A stretch of DNA of 14,253 nucleotides from assembly GCA_017627975.1 (NCBI GenBank), contig JAGAFT010000126.1, forward strand, positions 1 to 14,253. Reading direction: 5' to 3'. The notes under the pieces were generated by a model. It had not been told where the DNA came from, ran no database searches, and was given only the letters and a program-made list of their open reading frames with translations. The position numbers and the translations under genes are program-made. Of this stretch, positions 1 to 7,520 are shown one piece after another. This DNA comes from Oscillospiraceae bacterium. GTDB taxonomy: Bacteria; Bacillota_A; Clostridia; Oscillospirales; Oscillospiraceae. Within the stretch, counting starts at the first letter, position 1; each line of letters begins with the position of its first letter.

Positions 1-1940
1 AGGCCGCCGAGGAAGCAAAAGCCGCTGAGGAAGCAAAAGCCGCTGAGGAAGCAAAAGCCGCTGAGGAAGCCAAGGCCGCTGAGGAAGCCAAGGCCGCCGA
101 GGAAGCCAAGGCCGCCGAGGAAGCCAAGGCCGCCGAGGAAGCAAAAGCCGCTGAGGAAGCAAAAGCCGCTGAGGAAGCAAAAGCCGCTGAGGAAGCCAAG
201 GCCGCCGAAGAGGCCAAGGCCGCCGAGGAAGCCAAACTCGCTGAGGTTCAGGCTGCCTTTGATGCTGAGGATTTCGACAAGGTCGTTGAACTCGTCAAAG
301 AAGCCGGAATCGAGAGTGAAGCACTCACTGCTCTTGCCGATCAGGCTCAGGATGCTCTGGACGAGAAAGCGGCTGTAGAAGAAAAGATCGCCGAGGTCAA
401 GGCTGCGCTGGACGCCGAGGAATTTGAAAAAGTTGTCGAGCTGGTCGAGGCTTCTGACATCCAGAACGACGAACTCACCGAGCTCGCCGCCCAGGCTCAG
501 GCCGTTCTGGACGAGAAAGCGGCTGTAGAAGAAAAGATCGCCGAGGTCAAGGCCGCCTTTGACGGAGAAGATTTTGAAAAGGTTGTTGAACTGGTTGGGG
601 CTTCCGATATCCAGAACGACGAACTCACCGAGCTCGCCGCCCAGGCCCAGGCCGTTCTTGATGAACAGGCCCTGGTCGCTGAGGTTAAGACGGCGCTCGA
701 CGCTGAAGACTTTGAAAAGGTCGTCGAATTGGTAAAGACTTCCGATATCCGGAATGATGAACTCACCGAGCTCGCCGCCCAGGCCCAGGCCGTTCTTGAT
801 GAACGGGCACTGGTCGCCGAGGTCAAGACTGCGCTCGACGCTGAAGACTTTGAAAAGGTTGTCGAGCTGGTAAAGACTTCCGATATCCAGAACGATGAAC
901 TCACCGAGCTCGCCGCTCAGGCCCAGGCCGTTCTTGATGAACGGGCCCTGATTGCCGATATCAAAGCTGCCTACGACAAACATAATTACGCCAGGGTTGT
1001 CGAACTGGCCGGCGCGGACGCTCCGGGAGGCGATGAGATTGCCGAGATCCTTTTGGATTCTAAGGTTCAGTTGGCCTATCAGGACGGCAATTACGAAGAA
1101 GTCGTTGCACTGCTCGGCAATCAGGATGACAGAGAGTCCAATAAGATTTATATGGATTCGATCCGCAATGTCGCCAAGCAGGCCATACTGGCAACCGGAG
1201 ACGACCGTTATGTCGATCTTCCGGATGACGACAGCTATCTGAGCGAATTTAAGACCCGTTATGTTGCTCATTTCGACTACGACTCTGAGGTCTTCAACAT
1301 CTTCAAGGATCGTGAAGAAGCACTGAAGAATCAGCGTGTCTGCGGTCCCGCGGTCCCGGTGGAGCGCGTGGTTGACTGGCACCTGGGCCGTCAGAAGATG
1401 CCCTGGGCCTATGAGGGCACCAAGGTGACCGTCCTGGCCGAAAAGGACGACATGTCCTTCATCCTCTATCTCTCCAATGACAACCGTCAGCGTGCCGGCT
1501 GGGTACAGACCAGATTCCTTGTCGATGAGTTCCCGGGTGCTCTTCTAACCGTCGGAGAGGCAAAGTACACCGGTACAGATACCATCGAAGATGTCGGGAT
1601 GACCTGGTCCAAGAAGGGCTTCCTGGATTCTCTGCAGAATTACTCCGTTCTGAATGAGACGGTGGAAAACTGCGTCGGTTTCACGTTGGATTATCAGCTC
1701 ATTGCCGAGAACACCTGGATGTTTGACTGTGTCTTCGGACCGCGTACCGTCTATGTCAACGACGGCACCGAGTGGATCCAGGTAGGTTCCTTCGATTACC
1801 CGACGCAGGGAACAGTCAAGGTCACGGTGAATCTTGAAGAGCCGACCGATATTGTCGCCATCGGCACGATCGCCCAGGTGGGGCTCCCCAACACCTTCCT
1901 CTTCCGCCAGTATGCCACGGACTTCCAGGTCGTGGGATAA
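1..1940 (+). CDS. Repeat-rich helical protein with SH3-like segment, 5'-truncated by window edge
   Basis: The frame is open from base 3 to the TAA at 1938-1940 (645 codons seen); the true start lies left of the window, so any signal peptide or anchor is unseen. Numbering from the first full codon: residues 1-78 are 13 AAEEAK hexapeptides, a charged Ala/Glu/Lys helix or stalk. Residues 80-317 are five repeats of 50, 50, 46, 46 and 46 residues with the core EDFEKVVELV, then ELTELAAQAQAVLDE, which reads as a helical hairpin. Residues 318 to about 420 are a diverged solenoid resembling TPR (GNYEEVVALL). Residues about 470-511 (GTKVTVL, then AGWVQTRFLV) resemble a bacterial SH3 domain. Residues 513-645 look beta-rich and are not recognised. 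The protein is acidic. I cannot assign a function; a scaffold or surface-associated role is only inference. A terminator follows within 25 bases, so this is the last gene of its transcript. Confidence 0.8.
   Translation, partial: AAEEAKAAEEAKAAEEAKAAEEAKAAEEAKAAEEAKAAEEAKAAEEAKAAEEAKAAEEAKAAEEAKAAEEAKAAEEAKLAEVQAAFDAEDFDKVVELVKEAGIESEALTALADQAQDALDEKAAVEEKIAEVKAALDAEEFEKVVELVEASDIQNDELTELAAQAQAVLDEKAAVEEKIAEVKAAFDGEDFEKVVELVGASDIQNDELTELAAQAQAVLDEQALVAEVKTALDAEDFEKVVELVKTSDIRNDELTELAAQAQAVLDERALVAEVKTALDAEDFEKVVELVKTSDIQNDELTELAAQAQAVLDERALIADIKAAYDKHNYARVVELAGADAPGGDEIAEILLDSKVQLAYQDGNYEEVVALLGNQDDRESNKIYMDSIRNVAKQAILATGDDRYVDLPDDDSYLSEFKTRYVAHFDYDSEVFNIFKDREEALKNQRVCGPAVPVERVVDWHLGRQKMPWAYEGTKVTVLAEKDDMSFILYLSNDNRQRAGWVQTRFLVDEFPGALLTVGEAKYTGTDTIEDVGMTWSKKGFLDSLQNYSVLNETVENCVGFTLDYQLIAENTWMFDCVFGPRTVYVNDGTEWIQVGSFDYPTQGTVKVTVNLEEPTDIVAIGTIAQVGLPNTFLFRQYATDFQVVG
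3..236 (+). repeat. 13 tandem 18-bp units encoding AAEEAK
   Basis: Thirteen head-to-tail 18-base units, GCC GCY GAG GAA GCM AAR in form, run without interruption in the reading frame of the repeat protein; unit 12 has GAA GAG in place of GAG GAA. Codon choice at Ala2, Ala5 and Lys6 varies among units in a pattern that itself repeats: units 1-4 are identical to units 8-11, so there is a higher-order period of 126 bases. The array may continue left of the window. Confidence 0.97.
240..953 (+). repeat. Five tandem 138-150-bp repeats in the helical protein
   Basis: Units start at 240, 390, 540, 678 and 816 with lengths of 150, 150, 138, 138 and 138 bases. Each encodes a hairpin beginning AEVK(A/T)A(L/F)D and ending in a VLDE-type motif. 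The two 50-residue units differ from the 46-residue ones by ending KAAVEEKI instead of QALV, RALV or RALI. The unit starting at 954 (ADIKAAYDKHNY) is a diverged sixth copy that leads into the non-repeated part. Confidence 0.93.
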
Positions 1941-1962
1941 ATCAATCACCGCCATACGTTTT

Positions 1963-1994
1963 AAGGCCGTCCATTCGGACGGCCTTTTCTTTTT
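1963..1994 (+). terminator. Rho-independent terminator of the repeat-protein gene
   Basis: A 10-bp perfect stem (AAGGCCGTCC at 1963-1972 with GGACGGCCTT at 1977-1986) has a 4-base loop and runs into TTCTTTTT. It lies 23 bases after the stop codon. On the opposite strand the stem is not followed by a T tract, so it should not end the convergent NUDIX transcript well. Confidence 0.9.
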
Positions 1995-2024
1995 CACCGG
2001 TGCCGCTCTCCTGTGCGGCCTGGT

Positions 2025-2534
2025 TTATATTTCATCCGGCGTTGTGACGGCATGCGGCTTTCCGTTGAGGGCGGCATACACCAGGGTATCGCCTCGATAG
2101 CAGAGCTTCAATGAGAAAAAGGGCTCTCCCCTCTCCAACAGGTCCAGGAAGATGTGGTCTCCCGTCCAGAGTTCCTTTTTCCTCAGTTCTGTTTTAGGCA
2201 GCCATTCCAGCGTTCCCTCTTCGCAGTCCTGACGCAGTTCGCCGTGAAAACGGTCTGAATGGAACAGATGCATGTATTCCGTTCCCCACTCGTCGGAGAC
2301 AAAGGTCACGATCCCGCAGTAGCGCCAGCTGTCCAGTGTGAGGCCGGTCTCTTCCCGTGTTTCACGCAGAAGGCAGTCCTCCGGGCTCTCCCCCTCTTCG
2401 AACTTGCCCCCTATTCCGATCCACTTGTCGTGATTCAGGTCATTCTCCTTCTTTACACGATGGAGCATGAGGTACGCACCGTCCCGTTCGATGTAGCAGA
2501 GAGTTGTATTCCGCATATTGAGTTTGCTTGCCAT
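2025..2534 (-). CDS. NUDIX hydrolase (MutT/8-oxo-dGTP diphosphatase-like)
   Basis: A 169-residue NUDIX-fold pyrophosphohydrolase. The Nudix box (GX5EX7REUXEEXGU) is complete: G43, E49, R57, E58, E61, E62 and G64, within GGKFEEGESPEDCLLRETRE and the following ETGL. These glutamates bind the Mg2+ needed to split a nucleoside-diphosphate-linked substrate. The IERDGAYLMLHRVKKEND and DKWIGIGGKFEEGE context resembles MutT/YtkD-type enzymes annotated as 8-oxo-dGTP diphosphatases, but substrate cannot be read from sequence. A TTG at 2555 would add seven residues; I chose the ATG at 2534 because AAGGAG (2541-2546) sits six bases before it. It is the last gene of the minus-strand cluster, 70 bases after the Clp ATPase gene, with a hairpin between them. 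It converges on the repeat-protein gene. Confidence 0.88.
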   Translation of the reverse strand: MASKLNMRNTTLCYIERDGAYLMLHRVKKENDLNHDKWIGIGGKFEEGESPEDCLLRETREETGLTLDSWRYCGIVTFVSDEWGTEYMHLFHSDRFHGELRQDCEEGTLEWLPKTELRKKELWTGDHIFLDLLERGEPFFSLKLCYRGDTLVYAALNGKPHAVTTPDEI

Positions 2535-2540
2535 CTTGCA

Positions 2541-2546
2541 CTCCTT
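2541..2546 (-). promoter_or_regulatory. Ribosome binding site that decides the NUDIX start
   Basis: AAGGAG on the minus strand lies six bases before the ATG at 2534. It falls inside the codons that would be read from the upstream TTG at 2555, which argues against that longer start. Confidence 0.75.
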
Positions 2547-2554
2547 CTTTTTCA

Positions 2555-2584
2555 AAAGTCCACCCGCAGGTACGGGTGGACTTT
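2555..2584 (-). terminator. Intergenic hairpin between clp and NUDIX genes, possible weak terminator
   Basis: A 12-bp perfect inverted repeat (AAAGTCCACCCG at 2555-2566, CGGGTGGACTTT at 2573-2584) with a 6-base loop. Read on the minus strand it ends in only four Ts before GA, so it may slow or partly end transcription after the Clp gene, or act as an mRNA stabiliser, rather than separate the two genes fully. It ends just upstream of the NUDIX ribosome binding site. Confidence 0.6.
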
Positions 2585-2604
2585 GGCTTTATACGTCGCT
2601 TCTT

Positions 2605-5025
2605 TCATTCGGCCTGCTCGGTCGCGGCGCTTCCATCGGGAAGGGCCGAGCTCATTTCGCAGTGTATGCCGGATTCATCGGCGGTCAGGCGGATCTCGGA
2701 ATGCTTTGCTCCTCTCGCTTCCACGATCCGGGCGGCCACCTTGTCTTCCACTTCCTTCTGGATCAGGCGGCGAAGATTCCGCGCACCGTAAACGGTGGAG
2801 TATCCCTTCTTTACCAGCCAGGCCGGTACGGATTCGTCCCAAGTCAGCGTCATGTCCCGTGTCTTCATGACATCACGGACTTCATTCAGCATCAGCACGG
2901 CGATCTCGGCAAAGTTCTCCTCGGTCAGGCTGTTAAAGCAGATAACCTCGTCCACGCGGTTCAGGAACTCCGGACGCAGGAATTCTCCCAATGCCTTCAG
3001 CGCACGGTCCCTGCTCATATCGCTGACCGTACCGCCAAAGCCGACCGACGCGGTCTTGGTATTGCTTCCGGCGTTGGTGGTCATGATAATGATGGTGTTT
3101 TCAAAGTTTACGGTACGCCCCTGGGCATCCGTGATCCGTCCGTCATCCAGGATCTGGAGAAGGATGTTCATCACATCCGGATGAGCCTTCTCAATCTCGT
3201 CAAACAGCACGACGGAATAGGGCTTGCGGCGGATCTTTTCTGTGAGCTGGCCTGCTTCGTCATAACCGACATAGCCGGGAGGTGAACCAATGATGCGCGA
3301 GACGGAGAATTTCTCCATGAATTCGGACATATCCAGCCGGATCAGGCTCTCCGGGCTGTCGAACATGTCGGCGGCGAGTCGCTTGACCAGCTCGGTTTTT
3401 CCGACACCGGAGCCTCCCACGAAGATAAAGCTTACCGGTTTGCGTTTGACCTTAAGTCCAACCCGTCCGCGGCGAATGGCAGCACAGACCGCGTCCACCG
3501 CCTCGTCCTGTCCGATGATGTGCTCCTTTAGACGTGCATCGAGCCCGGCCAGGCGCTCCAGCTCATCCTCTTTGACCGAGGAAGCCGGGATCTTGGTCCA
3601 GAGTTCGATGATGCGGGCAAGGTTATCCACGGTCAGCTTCGGCCTTCCCTTTGCGTTGAGCTCCTGCTGTTCCTGACTGAGGCGAAGTTCCTTGCTGCGG
3701 AGCTCCGCTATGCGGGCATAGCGTGCCTCCGTCTGCTCCCGGGTATCGGTATCGTTCCGATGGGCATTATCTGCCAGCAGCGCGTCCGCTTCAAAGCGGA
3801 TGTTCTCCAGCTCACGCTCCACCAGCATGCGGCGGTTAATATCCGGGTCCTTCAGGTTCACATCCGAGCACGCCTCATCCAGCAGGTCAATGGCCTTATC
3901 CGGCAGGAAGCGGTCTGTGATATACCGTTCACTCATGGTGACGGCCTTCTCACACATCTCATCGGGGATCTCCACGCTGTGATAATCCTCATAGTAATGT
4001 GCGATGCCGCGCAGGATGGCAATGCTGTCTTCGATGGAGGGTTCGTTCACCGTGACAGGCTGGAAACGGCGCTCCAGGGCGGAGTCCTTTTCAATGTGCT
4101 TGCGGTATTCCGCGAAGGTCGTAGCACCGATCACCTGGATCTCGCCGCGGGAAAGCGCGGGCTTGAGAATATTGGCCGCGTTCATGCTTCCCTCGGCGTC
4201 TCCGGCCCCGACGATGGTATGTACCTCGTCGATCACCAGAATGATATTCCCCTGCTTTCTGATCTCTTCAATCAGGCCCTTCATTCGGCTTTCAAACTGT
4301 CCGCGGAACTGAGTCCCCGCCACCAGTGACGTGAGATCCAGCAAAAAAACCTGTTTATTCTGCAGCTTGTAAGGTACATTTCCCATGGCGATCCGCTGGG
4401 CCAGTCCCTCGGCAATCGCCGTCTTGCCTACACCGGGTTCACCAATCAGGCAGGGATTGTTTTTCTGACGGCGGTTCAGGATCTGGATGACACGCTCCAG
4501 CTCCTCGTCCCGTCCTACCATGGCATCCAGCTCTCCGGCACGGGCACGGGCCGTCAGGTCAATGCAGTAGTTGTCCAGATATTTTCTCTTTCCGTTTTTC
4601 GCATTTGCCGCCGGATTGGGTCTCGGGCCCTGCTGGCCGGGTCCCGGCCGCTTCCCCGCTTCCCCGTCCGTCGGATTCTGCTGCGCTCCGGAAGCGCCGC
4701 CGTTGGGCCGGAAGGCATCCAGAAGCTTTCCGAAGAAGGGGAATGTCGCGGTCTTGCCGTCCTCGTCGTTCTCCGTGGTCTCCTCCGGGTCCATCCCCAT
4801 CAGTTCCTCCACACCGCTCATGGCGTTCATCATCTCACCGGAAAGATTGTCGAGATCTTCGTCGGAGATTCCCATTTTGGTCAGGATATCATCCACCGGT
4901 TTGATGTGAAGCTCTCTGGCACATTTGAGGCAGAGGCCTTCACTCTTGGTCTGGTTTCCTTCGATTTTTGTGATAAATACCACCGCCGGATTCTTTCCGC
5001 AGCGGGAGCAGATACTTGCTTGCAT
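2605..5025 (-). CDS. ClpE-type AAA+ unfoldase (Clp protease ATP-binding subunit) with N-terminal zinc finger
   Basis: An 806-residue Hsp100/Clp ATPase expected to unfold proteins in the cytoplasm and feed them to ClpP. Residues 6-35 hold a four-cysteine zinc finger (C6, C9, C32, C35) in place of the Clp_N domain; this arrangement is known from ClpE. A Gly/Pro/Asn-rich linker follows (about 75-145). AAA module 1 has Walker A GEPGVGKT (195-202), Walker B VIDEVH (264-269) and RR at 319-320. A short middle domain (about 395-460) with a UVR-like helix is ClpC/ClpE-like, much shorter than in ClpB. Module 2 has Walker A GGSGVGKT (537-544), Walker B VVLFDE (605-610), sensor-1 TTNAGS (649-654) and arginine finger in FLNR (R690). 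VGF at 661-663 matches the ClpP-docking loop of ClpC. GAGAGG precedes the ATG. No CtsR box is seen in the 77-base gap upstream. The C-terminal tail is acidic. Confidence 0.93.
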   Translation of the reverse strand: MQASICSRCGKNPAVVFITKIEGNQTKSEGLCLKCARELHIKPVDDILTKMGISDEDLDNLSGEMMNAMSGVEELMGMDPEETTENDEDGKTATFPFFGKLLDAFRPNGGASGAQQNPTDGEAGKRPGPGQQGPRPNPAANAKNGKRKYLDNYCIDLTARARAGELDAMVGRDEELERVIQILNRRQKNNPCLIGEPGVGKTAIAEGLAQRIAMGNVPYKLQNKQVFLLDLTSLVAGTQFRGQFESRMKGLIEEIRKQGNIILVIDEVHTIVGAGDAEGSMNAANILKPALSRGEIQVIGATTFAEYRKHIEKDSALERRFQPVTVNEPSIEDSIAILRGIAHYYEDYHSVEIPDEMCEKAVTMSERYITDRFLPDKAIDLLDEACSDVNLKDPDINRRMLVERELENIRFEADALLADNAHRNDTDTREQTEARYARIAELRSKELRLSQEQQELNAKGRPKLTVDNLARIIELWTKIPASSVKEDELERLAGLDARLKEHIIGQDEAVDAVCAAIRRGRVGLKVKRKPVSFIFVGGSGVGKTELVKRLAADMFDSPESLIRLDMSEFMEKFSVSRIIGSPPGYVGYDEAGQLTEKIRRKPYSVVLFDEIEKAHPDVMNILLQILDDGRITDAQGRTVNFENTIIIMTTNAGSNTKTASVGFGGTVSDMSRDRALKALGEFLRPEFLNRVDEVICFNSLTEENFAEIAVLMLNEVRDVMKTRDMTLTWDESVPAWLVKKGYSTVYGARNLRRLIQKEVEDKVAARIVEARGAKHSEIRLTADESGIHCEMSSALPDGSAATEQAE

Positions 5026-5102
5026 CGTTACCTCTCAGTTTATCAGTTGGTTTTTTCCAATAAAGACTTGCGCCTGCAGCATGCGCGGCACACGGTCAGC
5101 GG

Positions 5103-5822
5103 TTACAGAAGTCCGTTTGTCAGGAAGCGGAAGGTCAGGAAGAACCTTGCCAGCAAAGTGTTCTCCAGCGTATCCTTGCCGATGACCAGGCCCAGGAAGC
5201 TCAGCAGCCAGCAAAGCAGGACACAGTAGAGAAAGCCCTTTACAAAGCCGACGAGTGCACCGCCAAGCTCGTCCAGAAGCTGGAGGCTGTCCGGCAGCCG
5301 GAAAACCAGGTTTCCGATGCTGCTGACAGCGATCAGAAGGATCAGAATCAGCAGGAAGCAGAGCGTCAGCCCCATTACATAAGTCACCGCGTCGCAGAGC
5401 ACCTGCACCACCGCCTCGGTCATGCTTGTTTCGGTCTGGTCGGAATAACGCACCGACCGTTCCGCCAGTTCTTCGGCACGCTGCTCAGAGAAGCCGACGT
5501 GGCGGATGCAGAAGTACGCATAGTCATAACGCAGGGAGCTGTCCGACTCCAGCACATCCTCCAGAGAAAGATCCGTCGACCCGTAGCCCATTTCGGTCAG
5601 CACCTCATCCCGGGTTTTCTGGGAATCGATATAGCCGTCCACAAAGGGTTCCAGCACCGGGATCGCCTCGTAGGCATAGTTGGACGAAAGCATGCTGCCG
5701 GCAAGCAGGGCGATGATGATGGCCAGGATGCCGGCAAAGCCCCCGATCAGGCCGGACTTGTATCCGTTCCAGATACAAAGAGCCACGATCAGAAGCAGAA
5801 CAAGGTCAATTATAATTCTCAT
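5103..5822 (-). CDS. CvpA family integral membrane protein
   Basis: A 239-residue membrane protein. Hydrophobic segments lie at about 1-18, 24-46, 140-168 and 186-214, with a soluble 90-residue acidic stretch (about 50-138) between the second and third. The N-terminal IDLVLLLIVALCIWNGYKSG and the C-terminal LDELGGALVGFVKGFLYCVL pattern are typical of the CvpA family (named for colicin V production in E. coli). Family members are about 160-240 residues; the molecular role is not well defined in Firmicutes. The start is the ATG at 5822; the ribosome binding site is weak (GGTGAAG). It lies 87 bases after truA and 77 bases before the Clp gene in the same direction, so cotranscription is likely but there is room for an internal promoter. 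Confidence 0.85.
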   Translation of the reverse strand: MRIIIDLVLLLIVALCIWNGYKSGLIGGFAGILAIIIALLAGSMLSSNYAYEAIPVLEPFVDGYIDSQKTRDEVLTEMGYGSTDLSLEDVLESDSSLRYDYAYFCIRHVGFSEQRAEELAERSVRYSDQTETSMTEAVVQVLCDAVTYVMGLTLCFLLILILLIAVSSIGNLVFRLPDSLQLLDELGGALVGFVKGFLYCVLLCWLLSFLGLVIGKDTLENTLLARFFLTFRFLTNGLL

Positions 5823-5909
5823 AGCTTCACCATACTCTTATTAATTGGCAGAAAACACAGTTCTCCGCTTCCGGTCTCCCAGGGGACTCGACCAGCCGGC
5901 TTACGGTCT

Positions 5910-6683
5910 TCAGTCACAGAACTCAAAATCCGGATACCAGATATGATTGAGATACAGTCCCTGGGGGGGCATGGTCGGTCCCGTCAGGCGGCGGTCTCCC
6001 TTTTCCAGCAATGCCGGAATCTCCTCCGGGCGCAGCTTTCCATAAGATGCATACACCATCGTTCCGACCATGGCACGGCACATATTATAGAGGAAGCCGT
6101 CGGCACAGATCGCGATCGTAATCAGGCTTCCCTCATGTTCCACTTTGCAGTGATAAACCGTTCTTACCGTTGTTCGGGTCTCCGTTCCCACGGATCGGAC
6201 CGCCCGGAAGTCGTGCGTTCCCTCAAAAGCCGCTGCCGCTCGCCGCATCAGTTCAAGGTCCAGGCGCTGCGGATAGAAACAGACCCTGTGTTCCAGGAAT
6301 GGATCGCGGATCGGCGCGTTCCAGATCCGATAGATATATTCTTTCCTGAGGCATGAACCGATGGCGTTGAAGCCCGGCTCCCCCTCCATGGCAGAGAACA
6401 CCGAAATGTCGTGAGGCAGTCTCGCATTTACCGCAAAAGGGATACGGTCCGCGGGAATTGCGGCATCGGTACGAAAATTGGCACAGTAGTGGCGCGCGTG
6501 AACCCCCGCGTCTGTGCGGCCGCATCCGACGCATTTGACCGGATGACCGCAGATCTGGGTCAGGGCCTGTTCCAGTGTCTCCTGTACCGTCCGGTCACGC
6601 TTCTGCATCTGCCAGCCGTGATAGGCGCTGCCGTCGTAGGCAAGATGCAGAATGATATTTCTCTCTTTTCTCGGCAAGTCCAT
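5910..6683 (-). CDS. truA: tRNA pseudouridine(38-40) synthase TruA
   Basis: A 257-residue enzyme that converts uridines 38, 39 and 40 in the tRNA anticodon arm to pseudouridine. The catalytic aspartate is D58 in the family motif CGRTDAGVHA (54-63). Other family signatures are LAYDGSAYHGWQMQ (14-27), the RKEYIYRI segment, GTHDFRAVRS and the GFLYNMCRAMVGT segment. Length is normal for bacterial TruA (about 245-270). The ATG at 6683 has only a weak upstream GGGAC; the gene lies 39 bases after ecfT, a neighbour order (ecfA1-ecfA2-ecfT-truA) conserved in many Firmicutes, so translation may rely partly on the upstream genes. It would act on the tRNAs encoded nearby as well as all others. Confidence 0.97.
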   Translation of the reverse strand: MDLPRKERNIILHLAYDGSAYHGWQMQKRDRTVQETLEQALTQICGHPVKCVGCGRTDAGVHARHYCANFRTDAAIPADRIPFAVNARLPHDISVFSAMEGEPGFNAIGSCLRKEYIYRIWNAPIRDPFLEHRVCFYPQRLDLELMRRAAAAFEGTHDFRAVRSVGTETRTTVRTVYHCKVEHEGSLITIAICADGFLYNMCRAMVGTMVYASYGKLRPEEIPALLEKGDRRLTGPTMPPQGLYLNHIWYPDFEFCD

Positions 6684-6722
6684 GTTCTGTCCCGTATCCG
6701 TTCCGGTTTCTTTCTCCGGTCG

Positions 6723-7520
6723 TCAGAGGCCGAAGTGTTTCATAACAAAAATCGCCGCAGTGAAGGCAATGCCCAGGATCAGGGCAATGATATCCCGCGT
6801 GCAGAAGCGAAGCTGCTTCATACGCGTCCTTCCCTCCCCGCCGTGGTAGCAGCGGCTTTCCATGGCAATGGCAAGCTCATCCGCTCTGCGGAAGGCGGAC
6901 ACAAACAGCGGCACCAGAATCGGCAGCAGTGCCTTGGCACGCTCAATCAGGTTTCCGGTTTCAAAATCTGCGCCGCGTGCTTTCTGGGCGGACATAATCT
7001 TGTCCGTCTCTTCGATCAGTGTCGGAATAAAGCGCAGCGCCATGCTCATCATCAGTGTCATTTCATGGACCGGAACCTTCAGCTTGTTCAAGGGCTTCAG
7101 AAGAAGCTCCAGTCCGTCGGTAAGCGCCATCGGGCTTGTGGTATAGGTCAGGAGAAAGGTACCCACGATCAGCATCGTGATGCGAAGCATCATCTTGACC
7201 GCGCGCTCAATCCCCTCCCAGGTAATGATCCAGCCTTCCCGGATCGGAGTCCCCTGGGTATAGAAGATATTCAGGATGGCTGTCAGCGCAATGATAAATA
7301 GCATCGGCTTCAGGCCCTTGAAGATGTTTCTCGGGCTGATGTGGGAAACCGCCATGCAGATCCCCGTAACCGCCGTCACCACGAGATACGAGCCCCATCC
7401 CTTTGCGTTAAAGAGTGCAACAATGTACAGGACCACCAGAATCAGCTTGGTCCGGGGGTCCAGCCGGTGCACCACCGTATCGCCCGGGAAATACTGGCCG
7501 AGGGTAATGTCTTTCAGCAT
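6723..7520 (-). CDS. ecfT: Energy-coupling factor transporter transmembrane protein EcfT
   Basis: A 265-residue integral membrane protein that joins the two EcfA ATPases to exchangeable substrate-binding S components for vitamins or metals. The start MLKDITLGQYFPGDTVVHRLDPRTKL is typical of EcfT, with hydrophobic helices at about 25-40, 43-60, 70-88, 110-130 and 243-261. The two coupling-helix motifs that contact the ATPases are visible as ARG (181-183) in AQKARGADF and SRC (222-224) in AMESRCYHGGEGRTR. GGAGGT (plus-strand complement at 7527-7532) lies six bases before the ATG. The start overlaps the ecfA2 stop by seven bases, which suggests translational coupling. No S component is encoded in the window, as expected for a shared group II ECF module. 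Confidence 0.96.
   Translation of the reverse strand: MLKDITLGQYFPGDTVVHRLDPRTKLILVVLYIVALFNAKGWGSYLVVTAVTGICMAVSHISPRNIFKGLKPMLFIIALTAILNIFYTQGTPIREGWIITWEGIERAVKMMLRITMLIVGTFLLTYTTSPMALTDGLELLLKPLNKLKVPVHEMTLMMSMALRFIPTLIEETDKIMSAQKARGADFETGNLIERAKALLPILVPLFVSAFRRADELAIAMESRCYHGGEGRTRMKQLRFCTRDIIALILGIAFTAAIFVMKHFGL

Noticed and set aside
3..236. A CRISPR array or satellite
   Set aside because: The repeat units are contiguous 18-mers with no spacers, and they keep a reading frame continuous with the downstream gene.
497..904. A Ser/Ala-rich minus-strand frame made of repeats
   Set aside because: It is simply the complement of the 46-50-residue repeats of the plus-strand gene, so its repetition is inherited.
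5499..6356. A 285-codon plus-strand open frame across cvpA and truA
   Set aside because: It is antisense to two well-supported genes, has no ribosome binding site worth noting and no family motif.
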